This document shows positions 1 to 7,755 of a stretch of DNA of 64,000 nt, in pieces (position 1 is the stretch's first letter; every line of letters begins with the position of its first letter). A program made the translations under genes and the position numbers. Source of the DNA: Gemmiger formicilis (lineage in GTDB: Bacteria; Bacillota; Clostridia; Oscillospirales; Ruminococcaceae); the NCBI RefSeq assembly GCF_024462815.1, contig NZ_JANGCG010000006.1:62001-126000 (forward strand), read 5' to 3'. The notes under the pieces were generated by a model. The model made no database searches. It saw only the letters and a list, made by a program, of their open reading frames with translations, and was not told the DNA's origin.

Positions 1-1266
1 GTCCTCGGGGCGGCCGCTGCCCTTGATGATGAAGTCATGCCCCTTGAAGTAGGGCAGCTGCTGGCTCACATCGCTGGCCAGATGGCGCAGCGGGGCGGGC
101 ACGTGCTTGTACTTCTGCATCAGCGGGGTGTCGGCATACCACTCATAGCCCGCGTAGATTTCGTCCGCGCCCTCGCCGGAAAGCACAACCGTGACGTGCT
201 GGCGGGCCAGCTGGCAGAGAAAATACAGCGGCACGCTGGACGGATTGGACTGGGGCTCGTCCATGTGGTACTGGATGTCCGCAAAGGCGTCCAGGCACTG
301 CTCCTTGGTCAGCATTTCGCGGTAGTTCTTGATGCCCAGCTTCTGGGAAAGCTCCCCCGCCTCGGTGGTCTCGTCAAACTTGTGGGTGCCGTCCGGGCTG
401 GCAAAGCCGACCGAGAAGGTCTCATCGGGCATCAGGCAGGCGGTGATATAGCTGGAATCCACGCCGCCGGACAGGAAAGCGCCCAGCTTGACATCGCTGA
501 TGCGGTGGGCGGCAACACTCTCGCGCACGCGGGCATCAATCTGGTCGGCCGCGGCCTCATAGGAGAGGGTGGTGGGGTGGCGGAAATCCACATCCCAGTA
601 GCGCTCAATGTGCATCTGGCCGTCCTTGTAGGTGAACCAGTGCGCCGGGGGCAGCTTGTAGGTTCCCTTGAAGAAGGTCTCGTTCATGGCGCTGTACTGG
701 AAGGTCAGGTAGGGGCGCAGTGCCTCGGCGTTGACCTCGCGGCGGAAGCCCGGGTGCTCGAGCAGGCTCTTGATTTCACTGCCGAACAAGAGCTCGCCCG
801 CGTCGGTCTGGGTGTAGTAGAACGGCTTGATGCCGAAGATATCGCGTGCGCCGTACATTTCGTTGGTCTTGGTATCCCACACGACAAAGGCAAACATACC
901 GCGCAGCATACCGGCCAGCTTGGTGCCGTACTCCTCATAGCCGTGGATGATGACCTCGGTGTCGCAGTGGGTCTTGAAGATGTGGCCCTTGGCCTGCAGC
1001 TCGGTGCGCAAATCCATAAAGTTATAAATCTCACCGTTGAAAACGCAGACAACCGTGCCATCCTCATTGTACATGGGCTGCTTGCCTGCAGCCAGGTCAA
1101 TGATGCTCAGGCGGCGGAAGCCCAGTGCAATGGCGGTGCGGGGATCCTCGCCGCTGATGTGATACCCCTCCATATCGGGACCGCGGTGAATGATGCGGTC
1201 GGCCATTTTGTGCAGGATGGCCTCGCGCTGTTCACGCAGACCGGTAAAGCCAACAAAACCACACAT
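1..1266 (-). CDS. asnB: Asparagine synthase (glutamine-hydrolysing), 5' part
   Basis: The minus-strand frame from the ATG at 1266 runs open off the left edge, giving 422 N-terminal residues of a family usually about 500-640 long. It begins MCGFVGFTG, so Cys2 is the glutaminase nucleophile of class II amidotransferases, followed by IIHRGPDMEG, FNGEIYNF and DTEVIIHGYEEYG. The synthetase domain begins with the ATP-pyrophosphatase loop FLSGGVDSSYI. The enzyme makes asparagine from aspartate, glutamine and ATP in the cytosol. GAAAGGGAATG precedes the start. It lies downstream of the suf operon on the same strand, but a terminator separates them, so it is probably its own unit. The C-terminus is outside the window. 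Confidence 0.95.
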   Translation of the reverse strand, partial: MCGFVGFTGLREQREAILHKMADRIIHRGPDMEGYHISGEDPRTAIALGFRRLSIIDLAAGKQPMYNEDGTVVCVFNGEIYNFMDLRTELQAKGHIFKTHCDTEVIIHGYEEYGTKLAGMLRGMFAFVVWDTKTNEMYGARDIFGIKPFYYTQTDAGELLFGSEIKSLLEHPGFRREVNAEALRPYLTFQYSAMNETFFKGTYKLPPAHWFTYKDGQMHIERYWDVDFRHPTTLSYEAAADQIDARVRESVAAHRISDVKLGAFLSGGVDSSYITACLMPDETFSVGFASPDGTHKFDETTEAGELSQKLGIKNYREMLTKEQCLDAFADIQYHMDEPQSNPSSVPLYFLCQLARQHVTVVLSGEGADEIYAGYEWYADTPLMQKYKHVPAPLRHLASDVSQQLPYFKGHDFIIKGSGRPED

Positions 1267-1386
1267 AGGTTCATTCCCTTTCGTATATAGAACAATTAGA
1301 CAGAATTTTACTTATATATTTGTATATTGTACCACAGATGCAGGGAAAAGAAAAGTGGTAAAGCGGAATGGTAAAAGATTTTGTAG

Positions 1387-1409
1387 GGGTCGATGCTTGG
1401 CATCGACCC
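1387..1409. repeat. Perfect short inverted repeat
   Basis: GGGTCGATGC and GCATCGACCC form a 10-bp perfect stem with a 3-nt loop, between asnB and the suf terminator. There is no T-run on either side, so its role is unclear. Confidence 0.5.
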
Positions 1410-1460
1410 GGGAACGCTGCCGCCGCTGATAAACTGCGCGGGCGGATGCGCAGCTTTCAA

Positions 1461-1495
1461 CAAAAATGAGGCAGAGCGTTGAAACTCTGCCTCAT
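1461..1495 (-). terminator. Intrinsic terminator of the suf operon
   Basis: Read on the minus strand, ATGAGGCAGAG and CTCTGCCTCAT form an 11-bp stem followed by a T5 tract, just after the sufU stop codon. Confidence 0.85.
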
Positions 1496-1505
1496 ATAAA
1501 CGGTT

Positions 1506-1967
1506 TTACGCTTTATCTTCCGTCGTCACCTTGTCGGTCTTGCCCTCGCCGTCCAGCGCTTCCTCCAGCGTGTGCCATGCCAGCACGGCGCACTTGACGC
1601 GGGCGGGCACATGGGCGATGCCCTGCAGGGCAGCCACGTCCTCCAGGTCGTCCAGCTCCTCGGGCGTGATTTTGCCTTTAATCATCTGGAAATACAGGCT
1701 GATTAAGCGGTGGGCGTCCTCCACGGTGCGGCCCTTCACAAGGTCAATCATCAGGGAGGCAGACGCCTGCGAAATCGCACAGCCGCTGCCGATGAAACCG
1801 GCGTCCTCAATTTTGCCGTCCTTCACGCGGAGCTGCAGGGTGATATCGTCACCGCAGCTGGGGTTGACGCCCTCCAGACTGTGGGTGGCGCACTCCACGG
1901 GGTGTCGGTTCTCCTTGCTGCGGCTGTTCTCGGTAATGATCTGGGTATACAGTTCGTTCAGGTTCAC
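1506..1967 (-). CDS. sufU: SufU iron-sulfur cluster scaffold / sulfurtransferase
   Basis: A 153-aa IscU-like protein with three conserved cysteine motifs: NPSCGDD, GSGCAISQASAS and RVKCAVLAW. In Firmicutes SufU is a zinc-dependent partner that takes persulfide sulfur from SufS and passes it to the SufBCD scaffold. The length is normal. The ATG overlaps the sufS stop by 4 nt (ATGA), indicating translational coupling, and it is the last gene of the operon. The C-terminal tail (EGKTDKVTTEDKA) is charged and not conserved. Confidence 0.95.
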   Translation of the reverse strand: MNLNELYTQIITENSRSKENRHPVECATHSLEGVNPSCGDDITLQLRVKDGKIEDAGFIGSGCAISQASASLMIDLVKGRTVEDAHRLISLYFQMIKGKITPEELDDLEDVAALQGIAHVPARVKCAVLAWHTLEEALDGEGKTDKVTTEDKA

Positions 1968-3175
1968 AGGCCCATCACCTTTCTGACATTTTCAAGATTT
2001 TCCAGCAGGGCGTCCACGTCCTCGGGCGTGTTGTAAATCGCCACACTGGCGCGGCAGCAGCTGCCGATGCCCAGGTACTCCATCAGGGGCTGGGCGCAGT
2101 GATGTCCGGCGCGCACGGCCACGCCGCCCGCGTCCAGAATGGTTGCTACATCGTGGGGGTGCACCTCGTTGACATTGAAGCTGACAACGCCGTAGCGGCC
2201 CTCAGCCACCGGCTCACCATAGACGGTCAGCCACGGCATGGCGCGCATACCGGCCAGCATACGGTCAAGCAGCATGTGCTCGTGCTCCTCCATGGCCTGC
2301 CAGCCGATGCCCTTCATGTAGTCGATGGCGGCGGCAAAGCCGACCTCGCCGCCGACGTTGCGGGTGCCGGCCTCGAACTTGCGGGGGCCGTCGGCCCAGG
2401 TGGCACCGCTCTCATGCACAGCGGCAATCATATCGCCGCCGCTCAGGAACGGGGGCATTTTTTCCAGCAGTTCGGCGCGGGCGTACAGCGCGCCGACGCC
2501 CATCGGAGCATACAGCTTGTGGGCGGAGCAGGCCGCAAAATCCACATCCAGCTTCTTCACGTCCACCGGGGTGTGGGGTGCGCTCTGGGCGCAATCCAGC
2601 ACCACCACAGCGCCTACGGCGTGGGCGCGTTTGACGATCTCCTCCATGGGGGCACGCAGGCCCAGCACATTGGAGACCATCGCCACCGCGACAACTTTTG
2701 TCTTGGAAGTGATTTTCTTGTCGAGCTCCTCGGTGGTCAGGCGGCCGTTCTCGCCGGGGTACATATAGACCAGCTTTGCGCCGGTGGCCTTGGCCACGCG
2801 CTGCCACGGCACCATATTGGAGTGGTGCTCCGCCACGGAAATGACGATTTCGTCACCCTCGTGAAGAAAGTTCATACCGTAGCTGTAGGCAACCAGGTTC
2901 AGGCTCTCGGTCGTGTTCTGGGTAAAGACGATTTCATCGTCCTCGGCGTTGAAGAACTGCGCCACGGTGTGGCGGGCCCCCTCGTGGGCATCGGTGGCGC
3001 GCATAGCCAGCTCATAGACGCCGCGGTGGGGGTTTGCGTTCTCTTTATTATAGTAATTGACCACCGCGTTCAGAACCTGCGTGGGGTGCTGGGTGGTGGC
3101 GGCGCTGTCCAGATAGACAAGGCGCTTGCCGTTTTCGTCTGCGGCCAGAATGGGAAAATCAGCCGTCCAGTTCAT
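1964..3175 (-). CDS. sufS: SufS cysteine desulfurase
   Basis: A 403-aa group II PLP-dependent cysteine desulfurase that converts cysteine to alanine and a protein-bound persulfide. Visible motifs are YLDSAATTQ near the N-terminus, VAEHHSNMVPWQ, the PLP-lysine segment CSAHKLYAP (about residue 220), the RNVGG segment and the catalytic cysteine segment RAGHHCAQP (about residue 360). The length is typical. The start overlaps the end of sufD by 17 nt and the stop overlaps sufU by 4 nt, so all three are probably translated together. It supplies sulfur to SufU. Confidence 0.97.
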   Translation of the reverse strand: MNWTADFPILAADENGKRLVYLDSAATTQHPTQVLNAVVNYYNKENANPHRGVYELAMRATDAHEGARHTVAQFFNAEDDEIVFTQNTTESLNLVAYSYGMNFLHEGDEIVISVAEHHSNMVPWQRVAKATGAKLVYMYPGENGRLTTEELDKKITSKTKVVAVAMVSNVLGLRAPMEEIVKRAHAVGAVVVLDCAQSAPHTPVDVKKLDVDFAACSAHKLYAPMGVGALYARAELLEKMPPFLSGGDMIAAVHESGATWADGPRKFEAGTRNVGGEVGFAAAIDYMKGIGWQAMEEHEHMLLDRMLAGMRAMPWLTVYGEPVAEGRYGVVSFNVNEVHPHDVATILDAGGVAVRAGHHCAQPLMEYLGIGSCCRASVAIYNTPEDVDALLENLENVRKVMGL

Positions 3176-4241
3176 CGTTCAGCCTCCCTGCAACATTTTC
3201 ACGTACCTCGTCCTGCAAGTCCGCCAGCGGAATCTTGTCGATGGCCGGGGCAAAGCGGGCGTCCACCATCAGGCGGCGGGCCTGCGCCTCGCTCAATCCG
3301 CGGGAGCGCAGATAGTAGAGCTTGTTCTCGTCCAGACGGCCGACCGAGGCGGCGTGCTGGCCCTCGACCTCCTCCTCACCGCAGAGGATGAGGGGTGCTG
3401 TGCGGTTGCGGGCGTTGGGGCTGAACAGCAGCACGTCCTCGCTCTCATGGCCGACACCGCGCTTGGCACCGCGCTGAAAATCCACCGTGCCGCGCAGAAT
3501 TTTGCTGGCGTGGCCGGTCAGCACACCGGCGGTGTGCATCTCGCACAGGGTGTCCTTGCCGGTGTGGACGGAAACATCATTGAAGTCCAGCACATCGCTG
3601 CCGGAGCCAAAGTAGACGGCGTCCAGATCGTACTCGCACTTGTTGTGGTCCAACACGGCGCGGGTGCCGCAGGCGGTCACAGCGCCGCCCAGCTCAATGC
3701 GGACCTGCTCCACGCGGGCGGAGGTGGCCTCCTCAATCGCAACGGCGTTCCAGCGGCGGGCTTGATTGCCCAGCAGCTGCACCTGCACCAGAATCACATG
3801 GGCGTTTTCCGCCGCACGGATGCGGGTCAGGTTGGCGGAAACGCCGTTCTCGGCATCGCCGCGCACAACCTGCACCACGGTCAGGCTGCTGCCTGCGGCA
3901 GCGTCCACCGTCAGATAGGTCAAAGCGTGGGGATGGTCGGCATCCAGCTTCGTTTCAAAGACAACCGGCGCATCGGCGGTGCCGCTGACGGCCAGATGGT
4001 TCACAAGGTTGGCGTTCTCAGCCAGCCAGCTGTCGGCCTCGGTGCCCATGCCGCTTTCCGCAAAATGGGCAAAGTCAGCCTCGGTGGGGGCAATCACGCC
4101 TGCAGGCAGGGCAGGGGAGAGCGCGGCGGCCTTGGCCCAGCCCCCGGCGGGCACACCGGGCAGCGCCGCGGACGCCGGTGCATAGTTCACGCCCAGCGGG
4201 TTCCAGGTGGAAACCGGCAGGCGGTTCATGGTAGAATTCAT
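3159..4241 (-). CDS. sufD: SufD, SufBCD complex subunit
   Basis: A SufB/SufD-family protein of about 360 aa, shorter than E. coli SufD (about 420), as is usual in clostridia. The C-terminal half has the family beta-helix and the signature NRTAPLILCGEEEVEGQHAA followed by GRLDENKLYYLRSRGLSEAQA. SufD pairs with SufB in the cluster-assembly scaffold powered by SufC. The start is set at the ATG at 4241, 9 nt after an AGGTGA ribosome site. A TTG at 4247 is possible but too close. It is separated from sufB by 195 nt holding an AT-rich inverted repeat. Confidence 0.92.
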   Translation of the reverse strand: MNSTMNRLPVSTWNPLGVNYAPASAALPGVPAGGWAKAAALSPALPAGVIAPTEADFAHFAESGMGTEADSWLAENANLVNHLAVSGTADAPVVFETKLDADHPHALTYLTVDAAAGSSLTVVQVVRGDAENGVSANLTRIRAAENAHVILVQVQLLGNQARRWNAVAIEEATSARVEQVRIELGGAVTACGTRAVLDHNKCEYDLDAVYFGSGSDVLDFNDVSVHTGKDTLCEMHTAGVLTGHASKILRGTVDFQRGAKRGVGHESEDVLLFSPNARNRTAPLILCGEEEVEGQHAASVGRLDENKLYYLRSRGLSEAQARRLMVDARFAPAIDKIPLADLQDEVRENVAGRLNDELDG

Positions 4242-4298
4242 AAGCAATAATCACCTATTATTTTAACTATTGGTAATCAATATTACTGGCAGATAGGC

Positions 4299-4408
4299 AA
4301 ATAAGAAATAATAAATAATAAATAATAAAAATGGTGGAGTTTTCTCCCTGCGGTCGAAAACGAATTTTTGACGTGAGGGTATTGGCAAGGATTTATTATT
4401 TCTTATTT
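4299..4408. repeat. AT-rich inverted repeat inside the suf operon
   Basis: A 17-bp perfect inverted repeat (4299-4315 and 4392-4408) flanks about 76 nt between sufB and sufD, next to tandem AATAAT units. No coding potential is visible. It could form an mRNA hairpin or be a small repeat element. Elsewhere the suf genes overlap tightly. Confidence 0.6.
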
Positions 4409-4436
4409 TTTATTTATTATTTCTGACGCGGCAGCG

Positions 4437-5855
4437 TCAGCCGATGCTTCCCTTCATCTCCAGATGGATCAGGTTGTTCATCTCAACCGCGTATTCCAGC
4501 GGCAGCTCCTTGGCGATGGGCTCGGCAAAGCCGCCGACGATCAGGGCGCGGGCGTCCTCCTCAGTCATACCGCGGCTCATCAGGTAGAAGATGGCCTCCT
4601 CACTGATGCGGCCAATCTTGGCCTCATGCCCGACGTCCACTGCGTCACAGCGGATGTCCATGGCGGGAATCGTGTCGGAACGGCTGCGGTCGTCCAGCAT
4701 CAGCGATTCGCAGCTCACGCTGGATTTGCTGCCCTTGGCGTTCGGCAGCACCACAACAGAAGAGCGGAAGTTGGAAACGCCGCCGTCGCGGGCAATGCTC
4801 TTGGTGGAGATATGGCTGGTGGTGTTCGGTGCAGCGTGGACAACCTTGGCGCCGGTGTCCAGATCCTGCCCGGCACCCGCAAAGGTGATGCCGGTGAACT
4901 CCATGCGGGCGCCCTCGCCCTGCAGGACGCTCATCGGGTACAGGCAACCGGTGTGGGAGCCGAACGAGCCGGAAACCCACTCAATCGTGCCGCCCTTTTC
5001 CACCTTGGCGCGCTTGGTGTTCAAGTTGTACATATTCTTGGACCAGTTCTCAATCGTCGAGTACCGCACACGGGCACCCTCGCCGACGAAAATCTCCACG
5101 CAGCCCGCGTGCAGGTTGGCCACGTTGTACTTCGGGGCGGAGCAGCCCTCGATGAAGTGCAGATACGCGCCCTTGTCCACAATAATCAGGGTGTGCTCGA
5201 ACTGCCCCGCGCCGGGTGCGTTCAGGCGGAAATAGGACTGCAGCGGAATATCCACGTGTACGCCCGCGGGGACGTAGACGAAGGAACCGCCGCTCCACAC
5301 AGCGCCGTGCAGCGCCGCAAACTTGTGGTCGGTGGGGGGCACGCACTTCATAAAGTGCTCCTTCACCATATCGGCGTAGGGGCCGGTCAGTGCGCTTTCC
5401 ATATCGGTGTAGACAACACCCTGCGCGGCGACCTCCTCCTTGACGTTGTGGTAGACGACCTCGGAGTCATACTGTGCGCCGACACCGGCCAGGCTGGAAC
5501 GCTCGGCCTGCGGGATGCCCAGACGCTCAAAGGTGTTCTTGATGTCATCGGGAACCTCGCTCCACTTGCCGCGCATCTCGGTGTTGGGGCGCACATAGGT
5601 GACGATGTTGCTCATATCCAGCCCGGTCAGGGACGGACCCCAGTTGGGAATGGACATTTTATTATAGGTGTCCAGCGCCTTCAGGCGGAATTCACGCATC
5701 CACTCGGGGTCGTGCTTTTCCTCGGAAATCTTCTCGACGATTTCTGCCGTCAGGCCGGAATTGACCTCAAATGCCGCGTTGACCTTGTCCTTGATGTCAT
5801 AGACACTGCGGTCAACCTCAGCTACCTCGGTCTTTTCAGTCTCGAAGGCTCTCAT
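4437..5855 (-). CDS. sufB: SufB, SufBCD complex subunit
   Basis: A 472-aa Fe-S assembly scaffold, full length for SufB. It has the N-terminal EKKHDPEWM-like segment (EEKHDPEWMREFRLKALDTY), VPAGVHVDIPLQSYFR, EGCSAPKY, the NWSKNMYNLNTKRA segment, and SRSDTIPAMDIRCDAVDVGHEAKIG, which contains family-conserved residues for cluster assembly. With SufC and SufD it forms the cytosolic complex that builds Fe-S clusters. Its ATG overlaps the sufC stop by 4 nt. High identity to the family is obvious throughout. Confidence 0.97.
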   Translation of the reverse strand: MRAFETEKTEVAEVDRSVYDIKDKVNAAFEVNSGLTAEIVEKISEEKHDPEWMREFRLKALDTYNKMSIPNWGPSLTGLDMSNIVTYVRPNTEMRGKWSEVPDDIKNTFERLGIPQAERSSLAGVGAQYDSEVVYHNVKEEVAAQGVVYTDMESALTGPYADMVKEHFMKCVPPTDHKFAALHGAVWSGGSFVYVPAGVHVDIPLQSYFRLNAPGAGQFEHTLIIVDKGAYLHFIEGCSAPKYNVANLHAGCVEIFVGEGARVRYSTIENWSKNMYNLNTKRAKVEKGGTIEWVSGSFGSHTGCLYPMSVLQGEGARMEFTGITFAGAGQDLDTGAKVVHAAPNTTSHISTKSIARDGGVSNFRSSVVVLPNAKGSKSSVSCESLMLDDRSRSDTIPAMDIRCDAVDVGHEAKIGRISEEAIFYLMSRGMTEEDARALIVGGFAEPIAKELPLEYAVEMNNLIHLEMKGSIG

Positions 5856-6610
5856 TTTGCTTCGTCCTCCTTCAGGGCGGTGAAGCCTTCCTCAATAATC
5901 TCATTGACCAGGCTGCCGTCACCGGTGCGCACAATGCGGGCATCGTCCAGCACATGGACGTAATCGACCTGCAGGCCCTCCAGAATCTTGGCGTTGTGGG
6001 TGATGATGATGAGGGCATTGTCCGCGTTGTGATAGGCCTTGATGCCGCTGGCCACCGTCTTGACGGCGTCGACGTCAAGGCCGGAGTCAGTCTCATCCAG
6101 CAGGGCCAGCGCGGGCTTGAGCATGAGCAGCTGCAGAATCTCGGCCTTCTTCTTCTCACCGCCGGAGAAGCCAACGTTCAGATAACGGTCGGCGTAGGAC
6201 GGGTCCATGTTCAGGGCCTCCATCTGGGCGGCCATCTCATGGCGGAACTTCATGACCTTGACCGGCTTGCCGGTCACAGCGCCGGCCGCCGTGCGCAGGA
6301 AGCTCTCCAGCGTGATGCCGGGAATTTCCTCCGGCGTCTGGAAAGACAGGAACATACCGGCGCGGGCGCGGACGTCCGCGGTCTCGTGGGTGATATCCTG
6401 CCCGCGGAAGATAATCTGGCCGCGGGTGACGGTGTAGCGGGGATCGCCCATCAGGGCGCTCATCAGGGTGGACTTGCCGGCACCGTTGTGGCCCATCAGA
6501 ACGTGGGTCTCGCCGGCATTTACGGTAAGGTTCAAGCCGTCGAGAAGAACCTTGTTTTCCTCACCGACAACGACCTGTAAATCTTTGACTTCCAGCAGCG
6601 GGCTGCTCAT
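5852..6610 (-). CDS. sufC: SufC ABC-type ATPase
   Basis: The ATPase of the SufBCD complex, about 252 aa. It has Walker A MGHNGAGKST (about residue 40), Q-loop region SFQTPEEIPG, ABC signature FSGGEKKKAE and Walker B ALLDETDSGLD followed by the H-switch IITHNAKIL. The start is placed at the ATG at 6610 (MSSPLLEVKDLQ), which follows a GGAGGTG ribosome site. An upstream in-frame start at 6652 would add 14 residues that do not look like SufC. It is the first gene of the operon. Confidence 0.96.
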   Translation of the reverse strand: MSSPLLEVKDLQVVVGEENKVLLDGLNLTVNAGETHVLMGHNGAGKSTLMSALMGDPRYTVTRGQIIFRGQDITHETADVRARAGMFLSFQTPEEIPGITLESFLRTAAGAVTGKPVKVMKFRHEMAAQMEALNMDPSYADRYLNVGFSGGEKKKAEILQLLMLKPALALLDETDSGLDVDAVKTVASGIKAYHNADNALIIITHNAKILEGLQVDYVHVLDDARIVRTGDGSLVNEIIEEGFTALKEDEAK

Positions 6611-6687
6611 GGAAAAAACACCTCCAAGTGGTATAAACCGGGATATGGGCACAAGTGTCCCCCCGGATAGTTTTGCTCTACCGAACT

Positions 6688-6716
6688 ATACTATACTATT
6701 TTTATAGGGATTGCAA
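6688..6716 (-). promoter_or_regulatory. Probable suf operon promoter
   Basis: Minus strand: -35 TTGCAA (6711-6716), 17-nt spacer, -10 TAGTAT (6688-6693), about 78 nt before the sufC start. A repeated TATAGT/TATACTA pattern follows. No convincing Rrf2/IscR box was recognised. Confidence 0.55.
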
Positions 6717-6785
6717 GAGGAAACTGCAAGAAAGTGGCACAGAACGGTAAAAAAGGCCAATTTTCGGGCGAGTGGCAGCAAAACA

Positions 6786-6815
6786 AAAAGGCTTGAAGCG
6801 ATTGCTTCAAGCCTT
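6786..6815 (-). terminator. Terminator after tRNA-Asn (first copy)
   Basis: A 12-bp stem AAGGCTTGAAGC / GCTTCAAGCCTT followed on the minus strand by a T-rich tract. Confidence 0.85.
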
Positions 6816-6817
6816 GA

Positions 6818-6894
6818 TGGCTGCCCCAGTCCGACTTGAACGGACGACACCCTGATTAACAGTCAGGTGCTCTAACCAACTGAGCTATGGGGCA
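6818..6894 (-). tRNA. tRNA-Asn(GTT), copy 1
   Basis: The minus strand folds as a cloverleaf: acceptor TGCCCCA/TGGGGCA, D-arm AGCTCAGTTGGTTAGAGC, anticodon arm CTGACTGTTAATCAG with GTT, and T-arm with GTTCAAGTC. CCA is encoded (6818-6820). The mature domain is identical to the copy at 7158-7234. Confidence 0.97.
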
Positions 6895-7003
6895 ATATTC
6901 AATTTGTCTGCCGTCAGGCGACTTTATTATTATAGCGGCATCCGGGCCGGTTGTCAATAGAGAAAACCGAAAAAATCGAAATTTTGTGCGGGCAGGGGCG
7001 CAC

Positions 7004-7038
7004 AAAAAAATCGGCTGAAGCGCTTGCTTCAACCGATT
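7004..7038 (-). terminator. Terminator after tRNA-Gly
   Basis: A 13-bp stem (AATCGGCTGAAGC / GCTTCAACCGATT, with one mismatch) followed on the minus strand by T7. Confidence 0.85.
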
Positions 7039-7044
7039 CTGAAA

Positions 7045-7120
7045 TGGAGCGGCCGACGAGGCTCGAACTCGCTACCTCCACCTTGGCAAGGTGGCGCTCT
7101 ACCAGATGAGCTACGGCCGC
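7045..7120 (-). tRNA. tRNA-Gly(GCC)
   Basis: The minus-strand cloverleaf has acceptor GCGGCCG/CGGCCGC, anticodon arm CCACC-TTGCCAA-GGTGG giving anticodon GCC, T-loop GTTCGAG, and an encoded CCA. It lies between two tRNA-Asn copies. Confidence 0.97.
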
Positions 7121-7122
7121 AT

Positions 7123-7155
7123 AAAAAAATCACCGAGATGGTCGGTGATTTTTTT
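7123..7155. terminator. Terminator between tRNA-Gly and tRNA-Asn
   Basis: AAAAAAATCACCGA / TCGGTGATTTTTTT is a perfect 14-bp palindrome with T-runs on both strands. It terminates tRNA-Asn copy 2 on the minus strand. Confidence 0.85.
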
Positions 7156-7157
7156 GT

Positions 7158-7234
7158 TGGCTGCCCCAGTCCGACTTGAACGGACGACACCCTGATTAAC
7201 AGTCAGGTGCTCTAACCAACTGAGCTATGGGGCA
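7158..7234 (-). tRNA. tRNA-Asn(GTT), copy 2
   Basis: Same sequence as 6818-6894, including the encoded CCA and the GTT anticodon. A tandem duplicate with a tRNA-Gly between. Confidence 0.97.
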
Positions 7235-7346
7235 ATAACTTTGCGTCTGTGTCAGACGACGCTAATTATTATAGCAATGTTGGTAGGGCTTGTCAATAGC
7301 TTTTTTCAAAAAATGTAAAAACGGAGAGTAATATTTTGAAAAACAC

Positions 7347-7375
7347 TTGAGATTTTTGGGAAAATCTGCTATGAT
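7347..7375 (+). promoter_or_regulatory. Promoter of the leader / surface-protein transcript
   Basis: -35 TTGAGA (7347-7352), 17-nt spacer, -10 TATGAT (7370-7375), about 75 nt upstream of the leader ORF. The paralogous locus has a matching promoter at 57497-57525 with the shared -10 context AATCTGCTAT. Confidence 0.7.
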
Positions 7376-7449
7376 ACCGTTGTATATTTATGGGGCAGAG
7401 GGATTTATATCCTTTTTTGCTTTAGAAATTATGGAAGGAGGGCTTGACA

Positions 7450-7530
7450 ATGATACGCAAAGGTGCGAAAATGGCTCGGCTCGGCTCGGCTCGGCTCGGC
7501 TCGGCTCGGCTCGGCTCGGCTCGGCAGTAG
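7450..7530 (+). CDS. 26-aa leader peptide carrying the CTCGG repeat
   Basis: A short ORF, MIRKGAKM followed by ARLGS repeats and ending ARQ-stop, with a strong ribosome site (GGAAGGAGGG) 6 nt before the ATG. Its body is the (CTCGG)10 tandem repeat read in a 15-nt (5-codon) cycle. It stops at 7530, about 50 nt before the terminator stem. The paralogous leader at 57345-57425 encodes the same peptide except one residue (MILKGAKM), with the same stop. Conservation of start, ribosome site and stop in both copies supports translation. The role as a regulatory leader is inferred. The RBS-proximal GCTTGACA (7442-7449) is complementary to TGTCAAGC (7552-7559), which could fold the leader. Confidence 0.65.
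   Translation: MIRKGAKMARLGSARLGSARLGSARQ
7475..7524 (+). repeat. (CTCGG)10 simple sequence repeat
   Basis: Ten perfect tandem copies of a 5-nt unit inside the leader ORF. The unit length is not a multiple of 3, so gain or loss of a unit shifts the leader reading frame. Typical of slipped-strand phase-variation tracts. Confidence 0.95.
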
Positions 7531-7582
7531 TATTGCGCCTTTTTTTCAGTGTGTCAAGCTCTATTACATTAAATTATTGTGT

Positions 7583-7630
7583 AAAATCCGGAAGCAGGGT
7601 GAACTATGCCCTGCTTTCGGATTTTTTCTT
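7583..7630 (+). terminator. Terminator / attenuator before the surface protein gene
   Basis: A 17-bp stem (7583-7599 with 7609-7625, one G-U pair), 9-nt loop and T6. It lies between the leader ORF and the surface protein ORF, so transcripts must read through it to reach the gene at 7756. Both alternative leader frames stay open across it, ending at 7655 and 7669. Confidence 0.85.
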
Positions 7631-7755
7631 TTGTGGGAAGGGGGAACACTGTTGAAACTTTACGCCTAAATGTCAGGTGTTGCGAATGCTTCAATCTATT
7701 TTATCGGTACACTTACTGCGGCAACAATTTTTAATGACTTAGACACACAGGAGGA

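Noticed and set aside
37..1290. Long plus-strand ORF (417 codons)
   Set aside because: It is the complement of asnB, which has clear amidotransferase motifs on the minus strand. GC-rich codons leave the opposite frame open.
2099..5963. Several long plus-strand ORFs across the suf operon
   Set aside because: All are antisense shadows of sufS, sufD and sufB, whose minus-strand products match known families end to end.
7475..7524. CTCGG tandem array as a CRISPR or minisatellite gene
   Set aside because: A 5-nt perfect repeat without spacers; a simple sequence repeat.
7347..7669. Two ORFs of 102 and 68 codons crossing the CTCGG repeat
   Set aside because: As separate genes they lack ribosome sites. 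They are the alternative frames of the leader ORF and matter only as the +/-1 repeat frames.
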